Assembly: GCA_008508345.1 (NCBI GenBank)
Contig: QNGE01003091.1
Coordinates: 4,541 to 68,540, forward strand
Length of the DNA stretch: 64,000 bases
Source of the DNA: Paragonimus westermani
Lineage: Eukaryota; Platyhelminthes; Trematoda; Plagiorchiida; Troglotrematidae
Reading direction: 5' to 3'
Shown here: piece by piece, positions 12,476 through 27,400 of the stretch
Layout of the letters: each line of letters starts with the position of its first letter
Position numbering within the stretch: the stretch's first letter is position 1
Program-made: the position numbers and the translations under genes
Notes under the pieces: generated by a model
What the model was told of the DNA's origin: nothing
Seen by the model: the letters and a program-made list of their open reading frames with translations, nothing else
Databases searched by the model: none

Positions 12476-15400
12476 ATGAAGTGCTGAAAACAGGCCTGTC
12501 TCATGAATAAGGCGGGCGTACTCACGGTAATTGAACAAAGCAAAGAATCCACATGGTGTCAATCAGAATAAATGAGAGTATGAAGCCTCATATATAAATT
12601 GGCGGAACCGCGCCATATGCGGATTAGAATTAGTAAACATATAGTAAGTTTAGATAAGCGTTACGTTGCACGAGTTGTCAACGTGATGTTAATGACTGTG
12701 GCAATCACCATCCAGGCCCACAAGCAAAACAGGATAGTTCTCAGACGACCCTTACTGATGACGCGACATCAACCGAACAAGACCGACGCTCTCAGGTACG
12801 CGAACCAAAGAGGTAGCATTCATGAAACACATAACTAGTCTGTGTATTCAGGATGAATTGCTCACTGTGCTCCACTGTTCGTAGTTGGGACGTATACAGC
12901 AATGGACAGCTGAAATTCTGAGTTGTGGTCTAGATATGACCAGGCGCACTGAAGACCGGTTGGACAATAAACTATGCGCAATAAAGCGCTCCGGTAAGTA
13001 GTCCGCTTGTGTTCGGGGGAATAAGCGTCTCCATTCTGTTCATTCTTCGGCATACGCTGATTGTACACTAACCTGACCGTGATCTTCGAATCGGGCAGTG
13101 CCTACCGCAGTTCCTACAAAATTATTCGTGGCGGAATGCTCGTGAACGAACGCGGTCTCAATACGCTAATTAGAAAATGATAAATTCTAGCAAATAAACT
13201 CTGAGTGAACGAAATAGCCTTTCGAACATACCTGAACGTCGTATGAATTGACGTGGCCGGTAATTTGGTCACCCAGACACAAATCCGCCCATCCCCCTTA
13301 GACCGATGTTCATTACCAAACTGATCAACAAAATGTTTCAAAGATTAAGCACTACGACCGCTTACATCAAAGAAGTGGCTAAATGAAAACATCTGTTTCA
13401 AAATAGGCGCGCTATCAGTAAGAAAGTACTCGAAATTGTCTGAAACCGGGATTACTTACCTCCGACTTTTCGTCTCTCGCAATATACACCAACTGGCCAC
13501 CCCATGACTGCTGCCAATTTGTAATCCGATCACCTAGACTGCCCCCAGTGGTGTTTTGGGCGTTCGGTTGACCATATCCGTCAAGATGGAGTACACACTC
13601 CAACCGCCACGCAGTATCCATCACATCTGAGTCGGCAAGCAGAGTATAATATCCAGTTCGCCATCGTCGGAATTGCGGATCGTTAAGAGCCGCCATCTCC
13701 GGATCACTCACTGTGTGGGGTGAAGTGGAGTGCGCATTTGGTACGCAATCACCGTCTGGCTCCAAACGGGCATGTTTAGTTGCTGGAGGCTTGATGTCCT
13801 CGACCTAACGACAATAACGAGTAACATAACGCCATAACCGAGACAAACCGACCACAACTTCGGTGATCATACCACAATAGAATGTAGGCAGCTTCATTCG
13901 AAGGAATGAAACAAATACCACCGTTCTCATTCAGATTTTAATCGTACGCTCACCACCAATCGACCAAAACATGCAGACGATACCAAGTCGTAATAGTTGT
14001 AACAGCCTGAGATGCAACTGAACAAAGCGGGTGAAAAGTCGAGGTCGTGCGAGGACATGATGATAACCATATGAGCCATTTATGATAACATGGTGAAAGT
14101 GACTGATAGGGCCACTAAGCCAAAAGCTACCAGAAATGTTATTCATATTCAAACATCATAAAGATGCTTGTGGACATTCAATATGCTGCCGATCCAAAAA
14201 TGCGCTCCAATGGTAAACAATGAGTAGCCGTTCCGAAGATCATGGTTTGTCCGTATAAGTATAGCTTCGACAGTCACGGTTGAATTATCAGTACAACCAA
14301 AAGGAATTAAGTTTGACAGCCATCTATCACGTTTTGCATGCGTGATGTTCCAAAATCAATCACAAGCGTCATAGTAATGCTGACTGGGCTAAATCAAAAC
14401 CTCAACTGTAGACTATCGGCAAGCATGTGGAGGCAAGCCGTCGCTGTGTCGATTGGAAAAATGGAAACACGAGATAGCAAAAGATGTGAAGCTTGCACAA
14501 ATTACAATGAGGAAGAGGATATCATGATCTGGTGATACTGAAGGTGCAGAAGTCAAGAATAGAAACAGATTCACTTTCCCGATCACAATCTGCTTTGAGG
14601 ACGATCCCTGCAATGGATGAATTTGGGATCACCTCGAATACATGGGTAAAGCAATTTAATCTCGGTTGACTAATGCCTTCAGAGACAGAGACTTGCCCCA
14701 CTTCTTTAATGAAGTTGCACAAGATACATCTTTCAGGACATAACGGAGTAGCAGAAATGGATGCTCATGAGTGAAGTCTGGCAGCCTACCATATCTCGGT
14801 GAGGAGAGCGATGCCTTCGGTGGGTAGAATGCGAATGTACGAGAAACCGAACAGCTGAGAGCAAGAAAAAGGTTGTCGAAGTAAGTCGAAATGGAACTCA
14901 TGCTGTGTGTGTTCGTTCTGCTCACGACATTTCAAGGTGGGTTACATAAATCTCCAAGATTTCTCACCGTTTGTCCTCCACTTTAACCTTGTATACTTAC
15001 TCCAGAATGGCGCAGTCTTCGTCACAGCGAAGATGCTGAAAACTAATTGTTGTTCGCACCGTTTCTACTTCGTACTTTCGTCTATGGTGACCAGTCCGGA
15101 TGAGACCAAATGTGAACACACAAAACGGCCGAAATATCACTAGTCGGCTCATAGCATCGAACGTATCAAGGTACAGAGTGATCCACTTCGCACGCCGCAC
15201 GCAAAAGTGTCAAACGCTTAACATCATCTCGACAAACTTGTTTTTCCAAGGTAAGACTGTAACGATAGGCCTCTAAGCAAACCAGAATATTTACCATTCA
15301 ATCGGCGCGTATCGTTCTTGCACTGATGTCGCAAGCCCGAAATGAAAGAACAACACAGCAACGTTACCATTTTAATGTTATGCTAACTCCTGTTCGATTC

Positions 15401-18400
15401 TGCCCGCTTGGTCAGCATTACCAGTTGCTGATCTTTGCCCGCCACTCCTCCTCGTTAGATTGACTCCTTTGAGTGATGGTTCGTTCGATTCTGCGAATGA
15501 TGCGTAGTCTGTCGGTAGTGGGCTTTCACAGTATTCCATGTGTGCTCTAAGACATTTCACTGAATACCGGAGTAACTGCGTCTCCAACTTGTTCCCTGAT
15601 CACACCATCAACATACAGCTGAATCTTGATGCAAGGAACACGAATGACACAACAGGTCCTTGGATTGTTTAATTCGTTCGAAAATACCCAGTGAGGTCAT
15701 GAGAACGACGGAGTAGCGAAGAAGACTTGTCTTCTGTGTTTGATCATCAGGCTAATTACAACACAATAAATATGAAAACAGTGACTAGGGTGAGTCAGAG
15801 AAACGGTCAATATGGATTAAGGATGGCGCGTTTGTTATTACTTACGCAGTCGTTGTTGCTCACTTGAAAGACTCCAATCATTCTGTCAGTAAGAAAGATG
15901 CTTTTCGGATTGCCTACCGAGTGTCAAGAAATCGATCAAAAATGGTGAGATTCCCAATGTTGACCGCTGCCGAAGCCATCAGCATCCGATTGCGCAACCC
16001 TGATCTATGCGCTCAGAAGAAGTTCGTGCGGACACTTAACCTCCACTGGCCCACAATAAATCAAGCCCACGATTTGGAACAGCGAGTGCGTAAATGATAA
16101 CAAACACGTCGTCTTTAACCTATATTGACCGTTTTTCTGACCCACCCTAGTCACTGTTTTCAGATTTATTGTGTTGTAATTAACAGAGGAAACAAGTCTT
16201 GTTCGCTACTCTGTCTTCTAATGATACATCAGTCGGCAAAGGTGATAACCGATGGGAAACTTGTAGGACTAAACACTGGAACAAATGACGACTCGAGATG
16301 GCCCAGTGCCAAATAAGGATCTCACATAAAGGTACATGAAACCCTAGCATTCTCGGATTCATTAGCCGTCAAGATCTGGATGGTGATCAGTACTCTATCC
16401 TGTGGCTCAATGTACCATGTGTTGGGAAATTATACACAACCGGGAACAATGGTCAATCACCACCAAGGATTCGAAACGAGAAGTGTTAAATATGTCGGTG
16501 CACAACAGCTAATCACGTACTAACATATTCATAACCTGGCTAATGAACTGATGTGCTCCGTAGACGTTCAGTCACTGTTCACAAACGTCCCTCTGCATGA
16601 AACAATTGATTACATTTGTGAGCTCGTCAAAACAAACCAAATTATACTGCCACTCCCAGCCGATGTACTAAAAGAAGGTTTGCTGCTCTGCACTGAGAAT
16701 GTCAGTTTTCGTTTTCTCCAGCGTTGCTAACGTCAAACAGATGGAGTAGCCATGGGAAGTCCGCTGGGTCCCATCTTAACAGACTTCGCCATGTTGAGAA
16801 TTCAGCAAGCTTGTCATATTACAAACGTTACGTCGACGACATCGATATTCAGTCGATCCAAACAGGTCATAGACAACCTGGCACAACGCCTAAATAGTTG
16901 TCAACCTAACCTGAAGGGTACGTGTGAATTTAAGGCCAATAACTGTCTACCACTTCTAGACATACTCATAAGTCGCCAAAAAGATGGCTTAATTAGAAGA
17001 GCTGTCTATAGGAAATCCACATGGTCCGGTCAATACCTAACCTTCAACAGTTTCACACCGGTCGAACATAAACAAGCACTAGTGAACACGAGCAAAACGA
17101 ATCTGTACTCACGACAGTCTTGCACGACAACAAGAATTGATCACTTCTGTCCTGCAATCTAATGATAACCCTAAACATTTCGCAGAAAGGTACAACAGAC
17201 AAAAAGTGCAGTCCGAAGAAGTGATTACTGCAAAAAAGAAGAGGGTTTTCATAGAGTTGCCAATCAAGGGTGACCACGTCATACGGCAAACAAAACAACG
17301 ATTAAGAAATTCATTTAGACAAACCTTTAATGCGACTGAACTCCATGTACTCTCTCAGACCCAAAAGCTACAAGTATCTTCAATCAAACGGGACCAGCCA
17401 ATCGGTACCACATCACATTGTGTTTACCAATTTACATGTAACTGCAGAGAGCGTTACATAGGCAGAACCGAAGGATGCCCAATCTCCAGTGTGAAGGAAC
17501 ACTTGCCTAAATGGGTTCGAAATTCCGTGTTACCGGAGAACGGCAATGTTGGGGAAATATGTAAACAGCCAGTTTCATCAGTCGCTAGACACGTCCTGAC
17601 CACTGGTCATGCTATCGATCCAGCTCGTGCATTCAGAATCCTGTTGCGTCATTCCAATTCAAGATTCCTGAGGATTCCTGAAGCGGTCGCAATCAATCAC
17701 CTCAAGCCAGCTCCCTGTGTCCAAAAGCAAGTGTTCGCGAAATTGACCCCTCCATGGACCTAGTGACTTGTCTTAACCCGTTTATTGATTACCAACCCCC
17801 TGATTTGCTTGGTGTAAAAAAAAATATCCAAGTTATTGTAAGTTTGGTACTGACGAGTCGATACGAAATGCTTACATATACCGGTTTTCGTGTTCTAACT
17901 CTTTTGTCCAAACATTCATAGCAGTTTATAGAAGTGTGTAAACGCCAGGTAACTAGTAAGCATAATATCGGTAAAAGTAAAGATTGCACGGTAAAAAAAA
18001 CCAAGCAGAGATACACTGAGTAAAACGTATGTAGGGGAATGTCGCTACCGACGTAAGCCACTAAATGAGAGGCTAGAAAACAAAGTCAATCAACAAACAA
18101 GCTGTGGACTTAAAGTGCTGATTCTCACTTTACTCGATCTACATAAGCATATGAGTCCTCTTAACAAATGTGACTGTTTAATTTGTTGTGGAATGACTGT
18201 CTTCTCGAGTTTTCGTCCTGGTGTTAAGCTTGAAAATGAAACGCGATGTAAGAGTTAAACATGGAAACAATTGAACACGAGTACTTTTTTGGAAACCTCA
18301 GCCGTCGACTGTGCGATACATACACATAGGTTACAGTTAAATGTGATATACAGGTGAAATATATCAACGTTCTATTGCACACTAATAAATGAGAATCTGA

Positions 18401-21400
18401 GAGACAACGGACAAACAGCAATAAGTGCTCATTTATGTACCAAGGTGTCTAGCTAACACACTGAAACACGTCGTCGTGAATAGGTGAGCCGACGGGAATT
18501 GTCTACCTTCGTATCTGATGCCAACGCGCTCGGGTGGAGTCGAATTCCTGTCAAATCACTGAGAATTACCAATATGGCTTCCGACCGAAACAAGCGATAC
18601 AATTCCCGCAACGGTTCAGGAACGGCGTCCGTTTGAGTTGCGTATTTACTCACTTCGCTCAATACGTCAAAGTGTCTGTAAAGAGCATGAAAATTATGCA
18701 TAAAAGCGATCTTGGAAAAAAGTGTAGTTGATCTACAGCACGACTAACAAAATACACATATATTAGAGTTAGTTATTATAAAGATGTGAGACACAGAACA
18801 AGGGGACATAAACTTTGGGAGTAAATTCGCTTGTTTGAACGTGGACGAGTGTGCCCCTGAGTAACGGTGGAGTGGCTGATGGTAGACAATCAAACACTGG
18901 ACGTCCGCATACCACACTAACGAATATGCTTAACAAGTTAGAACATTTCCCTACACGACAACAATTGTTCATAAGTGTTACCTGTAGGATGCTCCTAGAA
19001 TCTAACCAGAGCATTAAGCTGGATTGATACGAAGCCAATAGGTACTACAGGGCCTGTTGACAGAACGAAACAAGATAACGCATCTTGCCGATTTGCCTCA
19101 AATCAGTAGGCCTGCACTGCAATAGTAGTGTTGCATGGCTATTCCATGAGGGTAGACCAAGTTGTGGACAACACCACCTCATTTCGGCCCGATGATATAT
19201 TCTGAACGGTTGACCAGCCTGCGTAGTTACTCAAGTCATAAGCAGACATTCTCGTATCGCCAAACTGCACATCAAACCTAATACCGAAAGCTAACATCCT
19301 TGAACAGCCACGCATTTGAAGGCAGTGAAACCCCATGATATCTTCAATCCTGCAACTTATCATGTAGGCCATGGGGTAGCGTCCCACGACCATCTGACAG
19401 TCGATAGGACACACAATGTCTGTTGTAGTCGAGTTCCCGATTTTTCGTCTGTCCAATGAGCTTCAATCCAGTCGAAAAAGTGCACACGGTGCTAGGTGCC
19501 CACCTGACACCGAACCATTTGTTTGGTCAGTTTTGATTGACCGAACATAAAAACTACTCATGATGCTCAGTGACGTACTGCTCCAAGCAACGAGCTATAG
19601 TTCATTCTGTGCAGTTATTACGGGCTTTCGGTGAATACACTTGGTGCACAATGAAACACACGTTGTATACTAACTAGAAAACAGATACTGGCTTACTTGC
19701 GATTGAAAGGCCCACAAGCGGACCAAACCGGTTCAGTCACCGAGGATAATGCATTGCAAGCACGTCCCCATTCTTCTAACTAAAAGCAGAAAGAATTTGG
19801 AGCGATATAGAAAAAATACCGTCTGTACAAGAAAGGTAACATCGTCACAAAGCTACATGTTAGTGTAAAGCTGACTTTCAGATGACGACCACATACAACA
19901 TATCTTCAGAAAAATAGACAAGTCAGACTAAACTTATAAAGCGCAATCGAAACTAGCAAGCGTGCAGGAATTGAAATTGAATAGTGTAACAGGATGTGCT
20001 ATTGTGTTGTTAACGCCATTTTGGTTTTTATTTGAGCAAATCCTGTGAATGGCTTACTGGGCCTTTGGCGTATGCTTGTTCGTGTTGTTTCCTTTTACAT
20101 GACTATTGCAGGAACCTCTACTTCAGATGAATGCTATCTCCTCCTGTCCCGATGTTGCCTAAGGTAGTAGTGGGCAAGTAGGGTGAAAAATCGGCCGGCT
20201 TGTACGTGATACACTTTCTGCGTATCCGGAACCTAGCATGAATACTCCCGATGGATCGTACTGACAGTTCAGTGTGTGTTAGGTGAGAGTAAACGTGAGG
20301 GCGAAGGAGAAGCAAGAAGAATTGTGAACGAAAGGTTTTTTGCAGAAATGATAACGGATTACGGTGAACAGTGTGATTGTATTTGTATGAATACTAAACG
20401 TACATTGCTGGAATAAAAAGAAATCCGGGTGATTTGAGGCGTTCACGCGCGTATGTAAAACACAATGTTCCCACCCTAAACCCGTGTACAAACTTGCATA
20501 CAAAGGGTGAGTGAATATTTGCTCACCTGTAGTGACTGAATTAAACTGCTGTCTTGTGCATTTCAATGTCAACTACCCAAGTGACTTTTGTTGAATATTG
20601 GTCATTTATTCAGTGGTAATTCTCACTCAGACCACCACCATCAGACCTGACACAATTCGACCCACCTTAGGATGTTGACCTACAAAAGCCAGAAACTATC
20701 ACAGTATGACAGTTTGAACAGTAAAACACATGGATACACCCGCGGAACTGAGATGGTTGGGGCGTTCTGAAAACCTCAATACGCGCAGAAAATCGGTGCA
20801 CCGCTCCTCATCAAGTGTGAACAAATTCGGCACCGTTAATTACGGGGACAGAATGTTAACCATTCCGGGGAATAGTTACAATGGTAGCGTCACTCGTTTT
20901 TTGCTCAAAAATTTATGGTGTCCAGAATGTGGTGATCATTCAGATGAAATAAGGAAGACCAGCGTGAAAACTGATACATCGAAGAAACCGTGGTGTTCAC
21001 CTAAGGCAATCTGAGTGATTGATGCGGAGGAAAGAGTAGACTTACTTGAAAATTCACCGATTCCCGATCAGTAATCATACACGTGCTAAGTAAGTAGCAC
21101 ATCGAGTGAGTGTGCTAACTGTCAATCCTCATAATTTCTTCAACACTGCATCTAACTGATCGGCACAGTAAAAACTTCACTTGGTTATTCCATTCAGGGA
21201 CAACAGACTGAGCTGCACTACGCATAGGCCGGATCTGGAAGTAACTGCATGTGATTAGATTTGTTCAGGGAAGGCAGTGTTGAAGATACGACATAACAAG
21301 AAAAACAAACCGATAAACCTGAGGGTGAAAATATAAGTTACATACCTTGAGGAAGTTTGCAAGCTGAATTTCCGAGGATTTGACAAAACGGCGCCGAATT

Positions 21401-24400
21401 TTCGTTTGCTGTCTCATGTCTAAGTAGAACGGATTGATCCAACGATAGACCAATTCTTCCTATTAAAGATGAAAGCATAAATACGGTGATAGTATGATGA
21501 AAACCACCAACCAGACGGTATGGACATCCACATCGGTGCGAACACAACGACTGAAATGTGATAGATCCTTCAAACGAACACGTTACAACACAAACAGTTA
21601 ACCGAAAACCTGCCTTACTCAGATTTAATGGAACAGCTCGGAATAGGTTAGCCTTTAACGACGTTCGCTGGATGGCCCATCATCTATGATCTGGACTTCC
21701 GAACACTCGTCTAAGCGCGTTTTGTTCACATGTGTATTTGCCTATTATTGCGAGTTTTGTTCCAATGCAACTTCAAGAATGATGACCCAACTTTGTTTCT
21801 CTCGGTTTGACTGGCTAGTTCGTACTCATGAAAACAAGTATAATGCAGGACTCTAACACAAATCGGAAGCAAACATAAATGATAAAGCTTGAGCCTGAAA
21901 TGAAACCGCGACAGAATCTCAATCCAAAGCATACAGTTGGTGAGCTACCTTACCGTGTAATTGGACGTTCATCATAATCAAGTCAAACGAGATGAGGCAG
22001 TGTTCCGACAGCAACCTTATCAACAGTTTCAATTTTCTGGACCTACTTCTATTAGTGGTGATTCCACAAGTGTGTATGCACACATGTAGACACAGACGTT
22101 TAACGAGAAAGCTGCTTTGAAACAAATTCGAGTCGTTCATTGCGTCTAATCACAAGTTTCTCAAGTTTGGTTTGTAATAAAGAATCGAACTGAAATCTCA
22201 ATTCTACAAAACTATGAATATAATGATATGGTACGGGGAGCAGTGGTATCCGATTCTGAAGACAAGTCACTTGTTGGTATTGAGCGGAGTCAACTGCAGT
22301 ACATTAAGGACACTCATGTGACAATGGTTCCAGCACGCCAACCATATATATCCACACCTCAATTCGTCGTGGAAAACTGGTGACCTGAGTATTTCCGGCT
22401 CAATTCCCATCACTCCCATCTGGTATAAATCACAAGTGGAAAGGGTGCTATCTGGTTAGTGGCCAACCTCTCCGAGGGTGATAACAGTCAACTGTCTGAT
22501 GGACATCAGAGGCACAGCATACGTACGATAGTGATGAATAAGAAATGGGCTCGGTGGATGCATAAGCTCCGTCATACACTGAATGGCTGCAATGTTCAAG
22601 AAGTGGTAGGTTCCTATTATCCAAATATTGGCTGTTCCAATCGGTCATCTAGTCAAGGTGCAACTTCCTAAGAAACAAAGGTCTGAAATGCAATTATTGC
22701 CCAGTTTTTTGTTGCAACCACTGTGAACAGCCGTACAGCCTCACTTCATATCATCCGCATACTTTGGACTGCACGATGTATGCAGTGATCGGCACAGCCA
22801 TATGACTAAAAAAGTACTGAAAAGAATCCGGATTTTTCGCTATACAACCTACGAAGAGCTACGAATACCGAAGCAAATCTTGTTCAGCAATCCTAACGCA
22901 ACAGTGAACCGTGATAACAGATCTGTGACACTGGACATCACCGCAATGATCACAGATTGTGGGCAGTCTGATTTGACGAAAATGTTAACCATGGGACAGT
23001 TCCTCACAATCTGTTAGGTAGATCTAGTCTGTCATGTTCCCGTGGTAATCACATATGAAGAGGTCACTCACCATTCTCAATGTAACGCCGTTCTTACACT
23101 GGGATAACTTACTAACCAGTTATTGCTTACTGCAAACTCTATGTTACCTGAAGACTTCTAACAGACGTCTCATCCTGAAAGTGCATTTTCTATCCCCCAA
23201 TGCGTGAGCCTTGACTGCGCTGGCACTTCAGTGCTCGACAAAGTGATTAATTTTACAAGCACTATTTAAAAAAACATTTAACATCCCTATGGGATTGCTT
23301 TGTTTGACAACACTGGTGCTAATGGTATAGTAACTGTTAGAGCATTGTATATCGAGCGACATTCTGTCTCTTCCAGCCAGGTTTATCCTCACCTTCCTCC
23401 CTTATGTTGTTGCAAATAACAGGTTGAACATCACTCACATTTTTATAGCGACCTTCACATTCAGATAGACTTTCCACCTAGCCTCTTTCGAAAAGAAGCA
23501 CTGGACTCGAGTTTCGCTCTCATTAGAGCTCATCAGTAGTGCATATCCTTGCCACGGCCAGGATTTGAACTTCGGCCACGCTTTCAGGAGGCAGCTGTGT
23601 TGACCTCACGTTAAACAAAAATGGCAGTAGTAGCAGCGCGCATATCCTAATGATGACTGAAATCAGAATAGGGAATTACAAACAGACGAGCTCATTTGTG
23701 ACATTCTGTCTCTCTAAAAGAGTTGTAGCCCAAGGTAACTCCAGTACACTGGGATAACGCACTCACAAGTCGTGTGGGAACCAAAATTAACATTCAATCC
23801 CGTTCATGCGGTACAAACAAGCAAAGTTGAGAAAACTGCCAACAGATTTAGCTCCGCCTTCCCTGCGCTTTTGATAGATTATAATTCCAAAATTAAAAAA
23901 CGCCACACTGGATCTCAATGAAACACCAGTTCGGTTGCATCTGGACGGTACCCAAGATATGACTGTCAGTTCCAAGTGAACATGGTAAGAAACTGTCTGA
24001 CAACCACTTATTCAGTAATTCATAATTCTCGCAACAGCTGCTGAGGATCGTGTGAAATTCCGTTCGGCAACGTCAATTCATGGATAACAATTACCGCAAG
24101 GACCATACAGAGCCCGATTTCCTGGGGCTAGACTGGATCAACTAGTCAATTCTGCTGCAGATTTCGACCGGTTGGTGGGGAAACAGTGAAGCACTCAGTA
24201 AAATCACCACTTTTGATGTCATCGTCCGACTATACCGGAAATGTGCCGCGGCATGCTGGGAAGTCCTCTGATGTTGTACCAAAACCGCAGCTATCTCTTA
24301 CCGCCATTCAGGCGCAAAAACAATCTCTCTGATTTCATACACCAGAACGTCCCGACTGTTGTTCCTGTATTCGTTGGGAGAGGTAAAAACTCGTCATGCA

Positions 24401-27400
24401 TTTCATTAGACACGTTTAATTATCGACCATAACGATCGTCATCCAAACCCTTAGCAGATAGCAAGTTTAGGAGAAGAGTAAACTGACAGCTGCTCTTTAC
24501 TGAGAGTCAATGTGAAATTGAGGTAGCTGGCCAAGTTAGTCTCTTATACAGAATTGTTTGTAAAAGGCGACGAATGACTCAATGTGTTGGTTTCCACGGC
24601 TTTAAACACGATTTTCTGGTTAGAACTCTGGATAGTTGAGTATGTTCATAGATGTTACATCCCTGGTCTTCAATAGTCTTGGTGCAAACTGTTAACTACC
24701 CGCGACAAACAAAGAACGTTTACCTAACTTGCACTTCATCGATCCCTTTTCAAAGTTCGCCCAAAACTTTTCACGATACGGGCTAATGTCGTCAGTATGC
24801 CATGCGATTGTTTAGAAAACTCCCCTCTGAATACCTCATGTGTGGCTAGATTAAAAGAGTACGCTGACCATGAGAATTTACATTGCTTTTAAGCTACTAA
24901 AAGAAGATTATGGAAATATATAACGAGGCTGAGCTGGCAGTAGTTCAGTTGTAGTGACGGTCAACCGTTGGTTCCACTGTCGGGAATTCGGGCCCCAGGG
25001 TAGTGTGGCAGCCACAGTCTAGGTTTGGGTAATCAGACAGTGGTATCTAAACCATCACATACGATCTAGTAATTCATATGGCAACGAACACCATATACGG
25101 TAACAGTTGAAAAACAATCACGACAAAAGAATTAATTAACTTGCAGGTTTTCCCAAACGTGTTTGTGTCAAAAAGGAAAGATCGCCATAAGGATAAATAT
25201 GGCCCGTTTGTGAAATGTCATAGTAATACACACAGATATACACATATAGCTTCTGTGAGCCACTTGACATGGCAAAATTATGGTAATGGGGAGTTATTTT
25301 TCTGGGTTTGTGGCTACCGATCCTTCAGTCTAGCAGTGGCTCGTGGTTCGGTCAACAAACAACCAAGGATACCCGTCGTAAGGGAGAATTCAGCTACGCG
25401 TTCAACGACTAACCCTCTAAAGCACAACTCTCAACAACCTTGGACAAGTACCGAACACTCATCAGCATCCGGCTCAAGTCCTCAGAAGGAGGGTGAATAC
25501 CCGTTAAAACAGTAGTCCACTTTTAGATTGGTTGTGAATTTGTCGTCACATACGTCAAAACTGACTAGCTGATTGACGAGGTTACATTATCAGCACTGAT
25601 AAACAATGGAGCTTCAAGCACATTGATTAAGCCTTCTGTTTTGTATTCGTTGTGAAGATATTGCTCAAAACCTTACTATGAAAGCCTCAGTACAGCCAAC
25701 TGCTTCCCGGTACTGAGAGGAGGGGAAGTCATCGCACCGTGGGAAATAGCCGACCAACGATTAATGCATACACTAATTATCACGTCTAAGCTCCCAGTTG
25801 ACAACAGCACAGGGAATGGATATTTCAAACACGTACAACTATCAGTGTGGTTTAACGGAAAGTGTACCGAGGACCCCTATCAGTGAAGTTTAGCTGAGGT
25901 TCAACATGAGTAGGGTTAGGGTGAGTGAATTTATACGTCATGTGAACTATGTACCAGCTGATGTGAGAGCTGTCAGCTGTTACTTAACACTGCCGGCAGA
26001 ATAAAATTGACAGTGAAACTATGAAATGGTCAAAAGGAATCACCCAACCGTATTTGGGCGCTCTGCAGTGTACAGTAATTGTGGAATCTATGAGGATCCA
26101 CTGTTATAGTCAGTCTATCGAGGCAGCTGTAAACGTCTTGATTCCGGCAAAACAAGACGGAACGTCGAAGGTTTATTCGGATCAAACTGGCTTTGTGCAT
26201 ACCAAACTACTAATCGATAAAATCCACCAGATTTTTTGCACAGAAATCAACCGTTAGCAGTTGACGAAGCAGTAGTGCACACAACTGAACTTGATGGCAC
26301 AAAAACAAACAAATCAGAGTGAATGTCATCAAGGAAGATGTCTTGTGGGGATACAGCTCACAGTGGATAAATTTAAGCACCTGAGAACAACAGGGTGGCC
26401 TGGTCGACAGTGTATTGATGCCCCGTCTGGTGGTTGAGGTTTCGAGTCCCAACAGCAGCCGTATTGTCCCTGAACTACCGTTGTATAACAGGCAACTTCG
26501 TTTGTGAGTAGTGCAGTGCGTAAATTAGGGAACTAGAGGGCAGGTCTCAACGCCCGGAAGAAGATAGACCAAAAGCGACTAATGGAAGTGTACCCGCAAT
26601 ATGGGGGATGTGTTAACAAAGCGACTAAAAACGCACTGCTGCCCTACGGGTGCGGATACACGTCAGCTACTGAAATGAGTGTACAAGTTCGTTGTCTTAT
26701 GTTTTAACATAACCTGCACGAGATTTCATGCGATAAACGACCTCGCAGGCCAATCGTCTTTTGCAGTCACAACACTACTCGTAAAACCTGTAGTGGTCAG
26801 AAATAGACTGATTTTACAAGTACTGATCCCTACTGCGTCGAGTTAGGTTCAGTAGTGTCCACGATACAAACTGGTGCACTGAAAGTTCTTCCAATAGTCA
26901 ACGATATTACTGGAAGTTGAAAGTAAACGGTAGTGATACATATTCTGGTTGAATTCGAGAGTGTCAAAACGCGAAAAATGCAAGCTTCCGATGGACTTCA
27001 AAGGTAGCCATCGCAATTGGGCACCTAAAAAATCAACCCCTCTATCAGATTACTTATTAGTAGTATATTTTCTGCGTCGCAAACAAGGCGATTTGCTTTC
27101 GGTTGGGTGCGTGCACGCACCTAGGCGTCAATCGATTAACTGACCGCAGTAGCGTAGCCGATTCAAATCGCCTAGATGCGATTAGAATGTCTTCGCCCCA
27201 CTATCGACAGCGACCATCATTATGGCATACTAATCTGGAAATTCGAACACAGGGCAAACAAAAAGGCGTATCATCCTCAACCGTTGTTGTCAGTGCAGCA
27301 GTCAATGTTGTACAGTTACCGGAATTACCCCTGTCCAAACTCGTACTACCCTCACGTTACTTGCATACGCCTCACTTGACATATCTGTCACAGACTGAGA

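Larger units (their letters stand above)
15701..16219 (+). mobile_element. Short PLE insertion flanked by inverted terminal repeats
   Basis: A 5'-truncated PLE. The coding part (about 15840-16097) encodes only the end of the GIY-YIG domain (FNHSV-like SNHSVSKKDAFRIAYRVS, then AAEAISIRLRNPDLCAQKK). It is bounded by the same ~100-bp sequence in inverted orientation: left arm 15701-15813, right arm 16121-16219, about 85% alike. PLEs are known for terminal repeats that may be direct or inverted. The coding part is nearly identical to the copy at 33.3 kb, so this family moved relatively recently. Confidence 0.9.

Noticed and set aside
18534..18731. Plus-strand frame with ITENYQYGFRPKQ, reminiscent of an RT block
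   Set aside because: It is antisense to OGFOD1 exon 9, whose splice sites and family motif are strong; the RT-like string is coincidental.
19139..19456. Minus-strand frame of 105 codons between OGFOD1 exons 8 and 9
   Set aside because: Tested as an extra OGFOD1 exon; it has no family motif and the phases of exons 8 and 9 join without it.
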